A DNA stretch of 64,000 nucleotides from Tenacibaculum sp. MAR_2010_89 (lineage in GTDB: Bacteria > Bacteroidota > Bacteroidia > Flavobacteriales > Flavobacteriaceae): NCBI RefSeq assembly GCF_900105985.1, contig NZ_FNUB01000005.1, positions 2,542,001-2,606,000 of the forward strand, in the 5' to 3' direction. The notes beneath the pieces are model-generated. The model did no database searches, was not told where the DNA came from, and saw only the letters and a list, made by a program, of their open reading frames with translations. The position numbers and the translations under genes are program-made. Position 1 is the stretch's first letter. Every line of letters begins with the position of its first letter. Of the stretch, positions 1-8,610 are shown one piece after another.

Positions 1-104
1 TATTTATCTATTTTTAGTGTAAAAGAATAATCACTACAAACCGCTTCAAAAACATCTTCAGATTCAATTTTTAAAACTATTTGTTCAATGGTTAACTTTT
101 CCAT
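1..104 (-). CDS. N-formylglutamate amidohydrolase-like protein, N-terminal fragment
   Basis: Only the first 34 or so codons lie in the window; the gene runs off the left edge. The visible start (MEKLTIEQIVLKIE, then SEDVFEAVCSDYSFTLKI) resembles what I remember of N-terminal segments of flavobacterial N-formylglutamate amidohydrolase family proteins. That family is often encoded beside an ATP-grasp glutathione-synthetase-like gene, which is present here four genes upstream in the same direction. The ATG overlaps the TGA of the preceding small gene by one base (TGATG), so the two are probably translationally coupled. No catalytic residue is visible, so the call rests on a short similarity and on context. 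Confidence 0.4.
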   Translation of the reverse strand, partial: MEKLTIEQIVLKIESEDVFEAVCSDYSFTLKIDK

Positions 105-427
105 CAACTTAAAATTTTCTTTAAAAAAGCATATGTCTTCTTTTCTAATATATCAACAGTTCCATCTGCAAAAATTACTTTCTTAATATCTTCAAGTAGT
201 AATTTTTTATCATTTTCAGAGTAACTATTATCTTCTAAATATTCACGTACCTTTAGCAATTTGACTTCTTCATCAGCATCCATTACTATTTCAGTATGAA
301 TTTTATTATATAAATCCTCATTAATAGTTGAAATTATATATTCACTTTCTTCTTTTGTTTCTATATAGTTACAATGGGCTACAAACAATAGCACATAGGT
401 TCTAAATTCTTCTTTAGTCCAACTCAT
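104..427 (-). CDS. small acidic TerB-like helical protein
   Basis: A protein of about 107 residues, acidic and predicted all-helical, with no signal peptide or membrane segment. The pattern (MSWTKEEF, then E/K-rich helices and a late FADGTVDILEKK turn) resembles small TerB-like proteins of Bacteroidota whose function is unknown. In TerB folds an acidic D-G loop between helices can bind metal, and the ADGTVD segment near residue 90 could be that loop. I chose the MSW start; an in-frame ATG two codons upstream (433) is possible. It lies two bases after the stop of the sulfurtransferase and touches the next gene, so it is part of the same transcript. No resistance function is implied. Confidence 0.5.
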   Translation of the reverse strand: MSWTKEEFRTYVLLFVAHCNYIETKEESEYIISTINEDLYNKIHTEIVMDADEEVKLLKVREYLEDNSYSENDKKLLLEDIKKVIFADGTVDILEKKTYAFLKKILS

Positions 428-435
428 AATCATTA

Positions 436-1279
436 TTATTTTTCAATAGGTAACTCTAATCTACTAGCCCATTCCGTCCATGAACCATCATATATAGTAT
501 AATTTTTAATTTCTGCTATATCTGCAGCCAAAGCTAATATACAAGCAGTTATTCCTGAACCACAAGTAAAAATTATTGGAAAATCATTATTATTTTTTTT
601 AACAAAAAGAACTTTAAGTTCATCTTTACTTTTCATTTTACCATTCTTTTGTACCTCAGTATATGGTAAACTATAGGATGTTGGTATATGTCCCCCTCTT
701 AAATCTGCTCTAGGTTCAGGTTCATTAGCTTCAAATCTACCTTTCGAACGAGCATCTAAAATAAATTTTTTATTATTTACTGAGGCTTCTATAACTTCTT
801 CAGTATAACTAACTTTATCTGGTTGAAAATTGGCTTGAAAATCTCCAATAAAAAGTTCTCTTTCTTTAGGTTTTTCTGTTATTAAACCAGCTTTTTTCCA
901 AGCTGGTAAACCACCATTTAAAACAGTTATATTGTTAAAACCAAAAGTTTTAAACAGCCACCAAACTCTAGGAGATGAATACATTCCTATATCGTCATAA
1001 ACCACAATACAACTATTATTATTTATCCCAAGTTTACGAACCTCTTTTTCAAAATTTTCTTCAGAAGGTAAGGTATTAGGGTATTTAGCTTCTTTTTTTA
1101 AGAATACATTTTTAAGATCAAAAAAAACAGCATTTACAATCTGTTTTTTTTTGATCTATCATCTTATTTTTAGTTGTAACTTTTTTAATTGTTGCGTCTA
1201 AAATTATTAAATTTTCAGCGGTAAAATTATTTTGTAACCATTCAACCTCTACTATAGGCTGATTAATTTTAAGCTTCAT
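436..1279 (-). pseudogene. 3-mercaptopyruvate/thiosulfate sulfurtransferase, disrupted by a +1 frameshift
   Basis: A two-domain rhodanese of the SseA type, which moves sulfur from mercaptopyruvate or thiosulfate onto a cysteine persulfide. The C-terminal half reads cleanly and keeps the active-site loop CGSGITAC typical of mercaptopyruvate sulfurtransferases. The N-terminal half (MKLKINQPIVEVEWLQNNF...LDATIKKV) starts at the ATG at 1279, which overlaps the end of the glutathione-synthetase-like gene by 11 bases. The frame breaks at a run of nine T on the + strand (1144-1152, nine A in the gene). Eight A would restore one frame of about 280 codons, the normal family length. The run lies in an inverted repeat. 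This could be a real lesion, a slippage-prone expressed gene, or a homopolymer sequencing error. Confidence 0.8.
1115..1157. repeat. quasi-perfect inverted repeat with the frameshift in one arm
   Basis: The arms are AGATC-A8-CAG (1115-1130) and CTG-T9-GATCT (1141-1157), separated by the 10-base loop CATTTACAAT. They match except that one arm carries one extra base in its homopolymer, and that base is exactly what breaks the sulfurtransferase frame. With eight bases in both arms the repeat would be a perfect 16-bp stem inside an intact reading frame. Confidence 0.85.
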
Positions 1280-2300
1280 CTACTCTACGCTTTAAATCTG
1301 TCATTCTTCTGAATGATGCATTTTTTTCTAACACTTTACTTTCTAAAAAATCAATTACTTTTTCTTGAATTTTTACTTTTGACACTTTATTTATGTAGGT
1401 AATACCTCCTGGGCTCATTACATTAACCTCTACAAGTTTACCTCCAATTACATCGATACCTACAAAATACAATCCGTCTTTTACCAATTTTGGGCCTATT
1501 TTATTACATAAAACTTTTTCTGCTGCCGTAAGTTTATGTTTTTCTACCCTTCCACCTGCTGTAATATTAGAACGATGATCTTTATCACCAGGAATCCGTT
1601 TCATTGAACCTATAGGTTTTCCATTAAGTAATAATATTCTTACATCCCCTTTATCAGCTCCTTCAATATAATCTTGAAGTATTACATAATCAGAAGATCC
1701 ATCACTTTTGTATATATAAAAATCAAGTAACGAATTAATATTACTCATTGCCGATTTTTCTATTAAAATAACTCCAGAACCACCATAACCATTTAAAGGT
1801 TTTAAAATCATTTTATCGCAAGGTGATTCTTCAATCATTTTAATTAAATAATCTTTGTTTTTAGATACATGAGTAACAGGTATTATTTCATTATTTGGAT
1901 CTTCAAAAACTGCAGTATATAACTTATTATTAGCTTCCCGCATTCCTTCTACAGAATTAATTATAAAGACATCATCTTTAACAGAATCAAGAAAATTTAG
2001 CATTAAAGGATCTAAAGGTGGATTTCCTCTCATGAAAATAGCATCAAAGCCAGCTAAGGGAAGCATTTCCTCTCTAAGTGTAACTTTTTTATAAAATGAC
2101 TTTATACTTGATGGTACTTTTTCTAGTCTATTAATAATTGAACAAAATGCATTTGTAACACTATTACGTATAGTTAAATTTGAGGGTGTACAAATTGCTA
2201 CTCCATGCCCTCTTTTCACACATTCATGTATTAGTGTTAAAGTTGAGTCTTTCTCAGGATCTATTTCTTCCCAAGAATACATTAAAAAGCATATATTCAT
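1269..2300 (-). CDS. glutathione-synthetase-like ATP-grasp enzyme
   Basis: 343 residues with the layout of prokaryotic glutathione synthetase: an N-terminal substrate domain (NICFLMYSWEEIDPEKDST), a RGNPPLDP-like segment near residue 91, and an ATP-grasp domain with the glycine-rich loop KPLNGYGGSGVILI at 167-180. Near the C-terminus VGIDVIGGKLVEVNVMSPGG supplies the usual acidic/Asn metal ligands. GshB joins glycine to gamma-glutamylcysteine, but many Bacteroidota with this gene lack a clear GshA, so the true substrate is uncertain. The stop overlaps the sulfurtransferase start by 11 bases. The link to a sulfurtransferase suggests thiol or sulfur metabolism. Confidence 0.8.
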   Translation of the reverse strand: MNICFLMYSWEEIDPEKDSTLTLIHECVKRGHGVAICTPSNLTIRNSVTNAFCSIINRLEKVPSSIKSFYKKVTLREEMLPLAGFDAIFMRGNPPLDPLMLNFLDSVKDDVFIINSVEGMREANNKLYTAVFEDPNNEIIPVTHVSKNKDYLIKMIEESPCDKMILKPLNGYGGSGVILIEKSAMSNINSLLDFYIYKSDGSSDYVILQDYIEGADKGDVRILLLNGKPIGSMKRIPGDKDHRSNITAGGRVEKHKLTAAEKVLCNKIGPKLVKDGLYFVGIDVIGGKLVEVNVMSPGGITYINKVSKVKIQEKVIDFLESKVLEKNASFRRMTDLKRRVDEA

Positions 2301-2335
2301 TTTGATTAACTTGTAATGTTATATATTAATTATAA

Positions 2336-3661
2336 TTACTTAACTTGTTCATAATGATCATCCCAATTTTTTGGTTTCGGATCACCTAACTTTCCAACAG
2401 ATTTAGCTACAATCATAGAAACTGTTGCATCACCAGTTACGTTTATTGTTGTACGTAACATATCTAAAGGCCTGTCAACTGCAAAAATCAATGCTAAAGC
2501 TACTGGATATAAATCTTTTGGAAATCCTATAGATTCTAATACTATAACTAGCATTACCATACCTGCACCTGGAACTGCAGCACTTCCTATTGAGGCTAAT
2601 AAAGCTGTTAATACAATAGACATTTGATTTGCAAATCCTAATCCTTCTGGCCACAATACTTGCATAACAAATACAGCTGCAACAGCTTGATATAAACTTG
2701 TTCCATCCATATTAATAGTTGCCCCAACTGGTAATACAAAACTAGATACCTCTTTATCTACTCCTATATGTTCTTCAACACGTTCCATAGTAACTGGTAA
2801 TGTTGCTGCACTTGAACTTGTTGAAAAAGCTAATAATTGAGCAGGACTCAATTGTTTTAAAAACCACAATGGGCTTTTCTTCGTATACACACTAACTAAA
2901 ACACAGTAGAAAACAATCATTATTAATAATCCAAATACTACTACACCTGCATATTTTAATAATGCTAATAATATATCTGGGTCACCTGAAGTAACTACTA
3001 CATTTGCTAATAACGCAAAAACAGCAAATGGTGATATTAACATAATTAAATCTACCATTTTAAGAATCGCATCATTTAAACTATCAAAAAAATCTTTTAA
3101 TGGTTTTGCTTTCTTCTCTCCTATCAATAACATAGATATACCTAAAAAGATAGTAAAAAAGATAACTTGAAGCATTGCTTTATTATTACCCATAGCTTTC
3201 ATAGCATTATCAGGCACCATATCTACAACAAATTGTAATGGACCACTATTCTTTTGCTTTCCTGCTTCAGTTATTTTTGCAGTAATACTTGAGCTTTTAG
3301 CATATGTATTTGTTAATTTATCAACTGTTTCTTGTGAGATACCATCACCAGGCTCAATTACATTAACTAAAACTAAACCTATAGTAATTGCTGCTACAGT
3401 TGTACCTATATAAATTATAATTGTTCTAACTCCTATATTTTTAAACTTAGAAATATCTTTTAAATCAGATATACCTTTAATAAGAGATGCTACTATTAAT
3501 GGAACAGCTATTAATTTTAATAGTTTTACAAAAATAGTTCCGAGAGGCTTTATCCAATCAGACACAAAATTGTTCCATCCTAATTGTAATGCTAAAAATC
3601 CGAAAAGAATTCCTAAAAGCATACCTATTAAGATTTGCCAATGTAGCGCTAATTTTTTCAT
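2336..3661 (-). CDS. dicarboxylate/amino acid:cation symporter (DAACS family)
   Basis: 441 residues with about eight membrane helices and two re-entrant hairpins, in the inner membrane. Family signatures are present: the serine-rich hairpin SSSAATLPVT (282-291), NMDGTSLY (317-324) and the last substrate/cation helix DRPLDMLRTTINVTGD (396-411). The arginine in the last motif usually signals an acidic substrate (glutamate, aspartate or C4-dicarboxylates) taken up with Na+ or H+. The gene has its own spacing of 35 bases before the ATP-grasp gene and could share its transcript. The exact substrate cannot be read from the sequence. Confidence 0.9.
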   Translation of the reverse strand: MKKLALHWQILIGMLLGILFGFLALQLGWNNFVSDWIKPLGTIFVKLLKLIAVPLIVASLIKGISDLKDISKFKNIGVRTIIIYIGTTVAAITIGLVLVNVIEPGDGISQETVDKLTNTYAKSSSITAKITEAGKQKNSGPLQFVVDMVPDNAMKAMGNNKAMLQVIFFTIFLGISMLLIGEKKAKPLKDFFDSLNDAILKMVDLIMLISPFAVFALLANVVVTSGDPDILLALLKYAGVVVFGLLIMIVFYCVLVSVYTKKSPLWFLKQLSPAQLLAFSTSSSAATLPVTMERVEEHIGVDKEVSSFVLPVGATINMDGTSLYQAVAAVFVMQVLWPEGLGFANQMSIVLTALLASIGSAAVPGAGMVMLVIVLESIGFPKDLYPVALALIFAVDRPLDMLRTTINVTGDATVSMIVAKSVGKLGDPKPKNWDDHYEQVK

Positions 3662-3793
3662 ATAAGTTTAAGTTATTTATTCTAGATGCTAAAAGTATAA
3701 ATAATTATTTAAAAAAAGTGTGACTTTAAATTTGTATCTTGTGTCTCAGTATATAGAAACAATTTTTAACATTTTAAATAAATCAAACAAGAA

Positions 3794-4447
3794 ATGGCAG
3801 GTATTTTAGACTTATTAGGCAGTGACTTAGGTAAAACAATTATATCAGGTGTTGCTGGATCTACAGGACAAGACACTAATAAAACTAGTAGTGTTTTAAC
3901 TATGGCATTACCAGTTTTAATGAAAGCAATGCAACGAAATGCGTCAACTCCTGAAGGAGCTGAAGGTTTAATGGGGGCCATTACGAAAAAACATGATGGA
4001 AGTATTTTAGATAATCTTGGTGATTTATTTAATGGTGGTGTTGATAAAAATGTAGTTCAAGATGGTGGTAATATACTAGGTCATATCTTAGGGAATAAAC
4101 AACAAGGTGTTGAACAAGTTATTGGCCAAAAAGCAGGAATAGATTCTGGATCTGTTGCTAATATTTTAAAAGTAGCTGCCCCTATTTTAATGGGTGTTTT
4201 AGGTAAACAATCTCGCCAAAATGGAGTTAGTAACTCTGGTGATTTAGGAGGTTTACTTGGTGGTTTATTAGGAGGAAACTCAACTCAAAAAGAACAAAGC
4301 TTCCTAGAAAAAATATTAGATGCTGATGGTGATGGTAGTGTAATTGATGATGTTGCTGGAATGGTATTAGGTGGTGGTAATCAACAAAAATCTTCTGGTG
4401 GAGGACTGTTAGGTGGTTTACTAGGTGGTTTATTTGGAAAAAAATAG
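3794..4447 (+). CDS. DUF937 domain protein with EF-hand-like loop and glycine-rich tail
   Basis: 217 residues without a signal peptide. The first 150 are the DUF937 domain (MAGILDLLGSDLG; repeated AxxILMGVLGKQ-type helices), a family of unknown function common in environmental bacteria. The C-terminal third is low complexity with repeated GGLLGGLLGG blocks. Between two such blocks residues 176-186 read DADGDGSVIDD, a good match to an EF-hand or dockerin-type calcium loop (DxDxDGxxxDD). A TAnnTTTG-type -7 element (TAAATTTG) lies at 3727-3734, about 60 bases upstream. A perfect palindromic terminator follows. The gene stands alone. Confidence 0.8.
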   Translation: MAGILDLLGSDLGKTIISGVAGSTGQDTNKTSSVLTMALPVLMKAMQRNASTPEGAEGLMGAITKKHDGSILDNLGDLFNGGVDKNVVQDGGNILGHILGNKQQGVEQVIGQKAGIDSGSVANILKVAAPILMGVLGKQSRQNGVSNSGDLGGLLGGLLGGNSTQKEQSFLEKILDADGDGSVIDDVAGMVLGGGNQQKSSGGGLLGGLLGGLFGKK

Positions 4448-4468
4448 AAACTAATTTTATATTTACTG

Positions 4469-4496
4469 AAAAGAGAGCTCAATTGAGCTCTCTTTT
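4469..4496. terminator. bidirectional palindromic terminator
   Basis: A fully palindromic 28-base segment: arms AAAAGAGAGCTCAA and its complement with no loop bases to spare, followed by T-runs on both strands. It sits between the DUF937 gene (+) and the convergent anchor-protein gene (-), so it can end transcription both ways. Confidence 0.85.
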
Positions 4497-4530
4497 TTAT
4501 GTATTTAACCTTATTCTCTATAAGTTTTTA

Positions 4531-5157
4531 TTAATTGGACAATTCATATTCTCCTTTCAATTTAATAACAACAACAACATCATTGTCAATAAGGTTTTTA
4601 AAATACCAACCGTGTTTTCCTTCAAAAGGAGCTGTTAAAGTACCTCCCATATTGTTAGAGTATGCTACTGTATAACTTTCATAAAAAACATCTTTTGGGG
4701 GATTATCTTGTTTTACTTCTCCATGAAAATCAGTAAAAACAATTTGATCAGTTGTTGACCATTCATATTTCATACTTCCATATTTTAGCATTTTAACTTT
4801 GTACTCTATACCTTTCTTTGCTGGAACTATAACTTTAATAACATCTTCTCTTTTTGGCAATTGCTTTTCAGGAGGAGCATTATTTGCTTCGATAGGTTTT
4901 ATTATATCAGAACTAGAACCTACATCATCAAGTGTTATCTTATTAAAATTTAAACTTGAAGCAGAAGTAGTATTCATTTCAACTTCTTTTTTGTGTAACT
5001 TACTAAAGCCAAATAGTTTTCCTGTTCCTAAAGGGTCAATGCCATACTCAGCTGGTAAAACAGCTACTAAGAGTACTATACTCGCAATAAAGAAAGCTAT
5101 AATTAGTGATTTTAATATCTTTTTTTTACTGTTTAAAGATTGATTGTTTGTTGTCAT
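4531..5157 (-). CDS. single-pass membrane anchor protein linked to HupE
   Basis: 208 residues: a basic N-terminus, one membrane helix at about 17-35, then the conserved-looking AEYGIDPLGTGKLFGF segment, a linker, and a beta-rich periplasmic domain (about 105-205) ending in KLKGEYELSN. Proteins with this AEYGIDP-type membrane anchor are, as I recall, annotated as transmembrane anchor proteins and found next to HupE/UreJ genes. It starts nine bases after the HupE stop, so the pair is an operon. The function is unknown; an anchor or accessory role for the HupE protein is inference from linkage. Confidence 0.6.
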   Translation of the reverse strand: MTTNNQSLNSKKKILKSLIIAFFIASIVLLVAVLPAEYGIDPLGTGKLFGFSKLHKKEVEMNTTSASSLNFNKITLDDVGSSSDIIKPIEANNAPPEKQLPKREDVIKVIVPAKKGIEYKVKMLKYGSMKYEWSTTDQIVFTDFHGEVKQDNPPKDVFYESYTVAYSNNMGGTLTAPFEGKHGWYFKNLIDNDVVVVIKLKGEYELSN

Positions 5158-5166
5158 ACTTGTATT

Positions 5167-5856
5167 TTAAGAAGTTAAATATCCTGTTAATTGATACCCT
5201 AATAATAAAAATCCAGCTGCCATTAAAAGTACATTAGTAGTTTTAGAAAATTTTAGATAACTATCATATTGTCTCCAAAAAGAAATACACAATAAAACAA
5301 AACCTAAAGCTAAAAATTGACCTACTTCTACTCCTAGATTAAACCCTAATAAGTTTACAAAAAGGCCATCTTTATCAAACTCAAACTCTTGTAATTTAGA
5401 AGCTAATCCAAAACCATGAAATAAACCAAAAATTAATACTGCTTTTTTAGTATTAGGTTGTTTTCCTATAAAGGTTTTAAAACCTCCTAGGTTATCAAAT
5501 CCTTTATAAATTATTGACAATGCAATAATTGCATCTATCAAAAATATATTGATATTAATGCTAGCTAAAACCCCTATAAGAAGTGTTATACTATGTCCTA
5601 TAGTAAAAAAAGTAATGTAAGTTATAATTTCTTTTGTTTTGTACAAAAAGAATATCACTCCAATTAAAAAAAGTAAATGGTCATAACCTGTAACCATATG
5701 TTTAGCTCCTATATAGAGAAAAGGACCAAATGCTATTCCTTTATTATTTAATAAAAATATCTGTGTTTTATCATCTACACCATGAGCAAAACTTATTAAA
5801 GGAATAAAAATTAAAATAATTAATAACAGGATTGTTCGTTTACTTTTAAAATTCAT
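5167..5856 (-). CDS. HupE/UreJ-family membrane protein
   Basis: About 229 residues from the MNF start, which gives a standard signal peptide ending ISFAHG; an in-frame ATG 12 codons upstream would bury it. Six or seven membrane helices follow. The HupE/UreJ-type histidine motifs are present: GAKHMVTGYDHLLFL, FTIGHSITLL and FGLFHGFGLASKL. Family members are proposed nickel or cobalt permeases or hydrogenase accessory proteins, but no hydrogenase or urease gene is in the window. Histidines within the helices support metal handling. The upstream 299-base gap holds two palindromes that may be operators. Confidence 0.75.
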   Translation of the reverse strand: MNFKSKRTILLLIILIFIPLISFAHGVDDKTQIFLLNNKGIAFGPFLYIGAKHMVTGYDHLLFLIGVIFFLYKTKEIITYITFFTIGHSITLLIGVLASININIFLIDAIIALSIIYKGFDNLGGFKTFIGKQPNTKKAVLIFGLFHGFGLASKLQEFEFDKDGLFVNLLGFNLGVEVGQFLALGFVLLCISFWRQYDSYLKFSKTTNVLLMAAGFLLLGYQLTGYLTS

Positions 5857-6097
5857 TTTTATTTTTTTAATGTATGTATCATATGATAACATCTGCTTGT
5901 TTTAAGAACTCTCATTTTTTTAAATGGAGTAGATTTAACATCGATTTCTACTACAAATATAAAATTTTCACTGTCATTTTTATAATTACTTCTTCTTATA
6001 AAACAACGTTTTTTTATCTTATAAGATAATATACTCATAAACAAATATTTCTAATTTCTGAAATATTTGTAATTTATAGTTATGTTCTTTTAGCATC
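5857..6097 (-). promoter_or_regulatory. intergenic region with two palindromes upstream of hupE-like gene
   Basis: About 300 bases between the HupE-like start and the TonB-receptor stop hold no convincing gene. They contain a perfect 16-base palindrome TTATCTTATAAGATAA (6014-6029) and an inverted repeat CAAATATTT / AAATATTTG (6042-6050 and 6061-6069, 10-base spacer). Both lie 158-213 bases before the start of the HupE operon and could be operator sites or parts of a long leader. AT-richness makes chance palindromes more likely than usual. Confidence 0.4.
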
Positions 6098-6130
6098 AAA
6101 AAAAGTCCACAAAAATTAATTTTATGGACT
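6098..6130 (-). terminator. terminator of the TonB-receptor gene
   Basis: On the minus strand the six-base arms AGTCCA and TGGACT plus pairing AT bases form a hairpin directly followed by a run of seven T. It lies 26 bases past the receptor stop. Confidence 0.75.
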
Positions 6131-6155
6131 CAATAATATAGAAATTAATATTATT

Positions 6156-8543
6156 TTAATTCCTATTGCTTCTATTAGCACTTCTATTTTTGTCTGAAGG
6201 TTTTTGATTAAATTTATAAACAAAACTTAGACTAAATCTCTGAGCATTTCTATTTCTTATTTGATTTATTTTATAATTACTTCCTACAATATTTTCTCTA
6301 ACCTTACTACTATTAAATGGATTTGAAATATTTAATATAAGATTACCATTATTTTTAAATAAACTTTTACTAACTGCAAAGTTCATATAAGTTATTGGTA
6401 ATGTAGTAGTTTGTACATTTACTCTTTTTCCAATATGATACATTCTTGTTTGTAGCCTTACCCCTTTTGGTATTTGTATACTTGTTGAAAGATTTACAAA
6501 CCAAGTTTTATCAGAAATAGTTGCATCTGAAGAATTTATAATTCCTGTTTGTTTATAATTATAAGCATTAAAATCTCCCGAAAAGCGTAACCACTTTAAT
6601 GGATTATATGACCCAGAAAGCTCAAAACCATAGCGTTTTTCATTTTCTAAATTAATTGGAGATTGAACAAATACACCTTGAGAATCTTCAACAGTTTCAT
6701 ACTGAAAAACATCTTTTGTATCAGAATAATAAAGAGATGGACTCAATCTAAATTTCTTTTTTCTATAGTTAAAAGATAGTTCAAATGAATCTGTATAACT
6801 TGGTTGTAACAAAGGATTACCAGTAAAGCGTGCTGTAAAATCTTTTAACTCCAAAAAGGGATTTAATTGCCACAAAGAAGGTCTTCTAATTCTTTTACTA
6901 TAACTAAGTTGCCCTGATAAGTTATTTTTAAACTCATACCCAATAGTTGCTGAAGGAAATAAATTCGTATAATTATTTTTTAAATTTAATTGTTTAATTT
7001 CACTACCTATAGATACTTTTGTTGCTTCTAAACGCAAACCGAATTGAAAATTAAATTTATTAATTTTAGTATTATATTGAGTGTAAGCTGCAATTATCTT
7101 CTCTTTATAATTTAATTTATTATTGATCCCATTAATAATTTCAAAACTTCCATTTTTTAATTCTTCAGCTAAAAATTCATTTACAATTTTTCTATTTTCA
7201 TACTTTCCTCCAAACTCTAAATGCCCTTTTTTTCCAGTAGTAGTTGTGTAATCAGTTTGAATGGTAATATCATCAGTATTTGTTATACCACTAGTTTGAA
7301 TTGTTGCTATTGGAGCTTTTATTGGATAGGTTTGTTCAGTTTCCAAATTCCAAATTTTATTACTGTTCCAAAAGTCGTATTGAAAATCTATAGTGAATTT
7401 AGTGTTACTCGAATCGAATTCTTTAGTGTAATTGGCTTCTAATTGATTATAATCTCTTTTTTCTTTTGAATTTCCAAGGGTGGAAATTGAGTTTTTAATA
7501 TTCATAGATGTTGAAATATCATAATCTAATGATGTTGTATCAGTATCTTCAGTTTCATTCCTGTAATAAGCTAGAGTTATCGTGTTCTGTGCATTTAAAT
7601 AATAATCGGTTCCAAAATAAAATAACTTCCCATCATCATGTCTATTTTCATCTTCATTTTGAGTTAAATATGTTGTAACTCCATTTTTTATTGTTTCCTG
7701 CTTTTTTGAATAATCTCCTTCATAATTTGTATAACGAATTCCTAAGTTTGTAAAAAAATTAAACTTTTTAGTTTTGAAATTCACATTTCCTAAAGCTCTA
7801 TAATCATCTGGAATTCCTACTACCAACCGTACCTGACCATTTAAACCTGATTTTCTATTTTTCTTTAGAATTATATTAATAATACCAGCTCCACCTGAAG
7901 CATCATACTTTGCTGAAGGATTTGTTATTACCTCTATTTTTTCTATAACATCTGCAGATAACTGCTCTAATGCTTGCGTCTGAGTTAAACCTGATCTTCT
8001 TCCATTAATTAAAATTTGAACATTTGAATTTCCTCGTAAACTTATAGTACCATTAGGGCTTACATTAACGGAAGGAACATTGTTAAGAACATCTGTTGCA
8101 ACTCCTCCTTGTGTAGTAATGTCTTTACCTACCCTAAATACTTTTTTACCCAATTTTAAAGAAACTTCAGACGCTTCTCCTTTTACAATAACCTCTTCTA
8201 ATGTCTTAGAGTCTTCTTTCAGTGCAATACTACCTAGATCAATGCTTTTTTTATTATCAGAAATTTTTATTGATTTTTCTATAGAAATGAAACCTATATA
8301 TTGAATTTCTAAAAAATACTCACCTTTATTTAATTTAGTAAAAACAAAATTTCCTCTTTCTTCAGTTACAGTTCCTTCAATAATTTCTTTTTTAATATTT
8401 TTTAATACAACTGTAGCATAGGGTAAAGGTTCATTTATACTGTCTGTTATTATACCTGATATTTGTCCTATGCCGGTATTTTTTTGAGCATAAATTGAAA
8501 AACTAATAAACAAAAAACTTAAAAACGTAATAAGTAACTTCAT
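6156..8543 (-). CDS. TonB-dependent outer-membrane receptor, CarboxypepD_reg type
   Basis: 795 residues. Signal peptide MKLLITFLSFLFISFSIYA, a carboxypeptidase-regulatory-like beta sandwich (about 28-110; GQISGIITDSINEPLPYATV), a plug domain (about 125-225; VSLRGNSNVQILINGRRSGL, ASGGAGIINIILKK) and a long beta-barrel ending RFSLSFVYKF plus a basic tail. This matches the outer-membrane beta-barrel family of Bacteroidota rather than SusC. The cargo cannot be told. It is divergent from a LytS/LytTR two-component system, with a direct repeat between them oriented toward this gene, so it is a plausible target of that system. Confidence 0.85.
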   Translation of the reverse strand: MKLLITFLSFLFISFSIYAQKNTGIGQISGIITDSINEPLPYATVVLKNIKKEIIEGTVTEERGNFVFTKLNKGEYFLEIQYIGFISIEKSIKISDNKKSIDLGSIALKEDSKTLEEVIVKGEASEVSLKLGKKVFRVGKDITTQGGVATDVLNNVPSVNVSPNGTISLRGNSNVQILINGRRSGLTQTQALEQLSADVIEKIEVITNPSAKYDASGGAGIINIILKKNRKSGLNGQVRLVVGIPDDYRALGNVNFKTKKFNFFTNLGIRYTNYEGDYSKKQETIKNGVTTYLTQNEDENRHDDGKLFYFGTDYYLNAQNTITLAYYRNETEDTDTTSLDYDISTSMNIKNSISTLGNSKEKRDYNQLEANYTKEFDSSNTKFTIDFQYDFWNSNKIWNLETEQTYPIKAPIATIQTSGITNTDDITIQTDYTTTTGKKGHLEFGGKYENRKIVNEFLAEELKNGSFEIINGINNKLNYKEKIIAAYTQYNTKINKFNFQFGLRLEATKVSIGSEIKQLNLKNNYTNLFPSATIGYEFKNNLSGQLSYSKRIRRPSLWQLNPFLELKDFTARFTGNPLLQPSYTDSFELSFNYRKKKFRLSPSLYYSDTKDVFQYETVEDSQGVFVQSPINLENEKRYGFELSGSYNPLKWLRFSGDFNAYNYKQTGIINSSDATISDKTWFVNLSTSIQIPKGVRLQTRMYHIGKRVNVQTTTLPITYMNFAVSKSLFKNNGNLILNISNPFNSSKVRENIVGSNYKINQIRNRNAQRFSLSFVYKFNQKPSDKNRSANRSNRN

Positions 8544-8610
8544 AACTTGAATATTTTAATTTTCTTCAAAATTCAATACTTTAACTACTTCTTTTTTATA
8601 TTCTTATGTA

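Noticed and set aside
3794-4447. Ice-binding or adhesin repeat in the glycine-rich DUF937 tail
   Set aside because: No signal peptide and the blocks are too short and hydrophobic; low complexity explains them.
5859-6044. A 61-codon minus-strand frame upstream of the HupE gene
   Set aside because: No recognisable protein, unusual composition, and it overlaps the region of palindromes and the likely HupE promoter; nothing supports it as coding.
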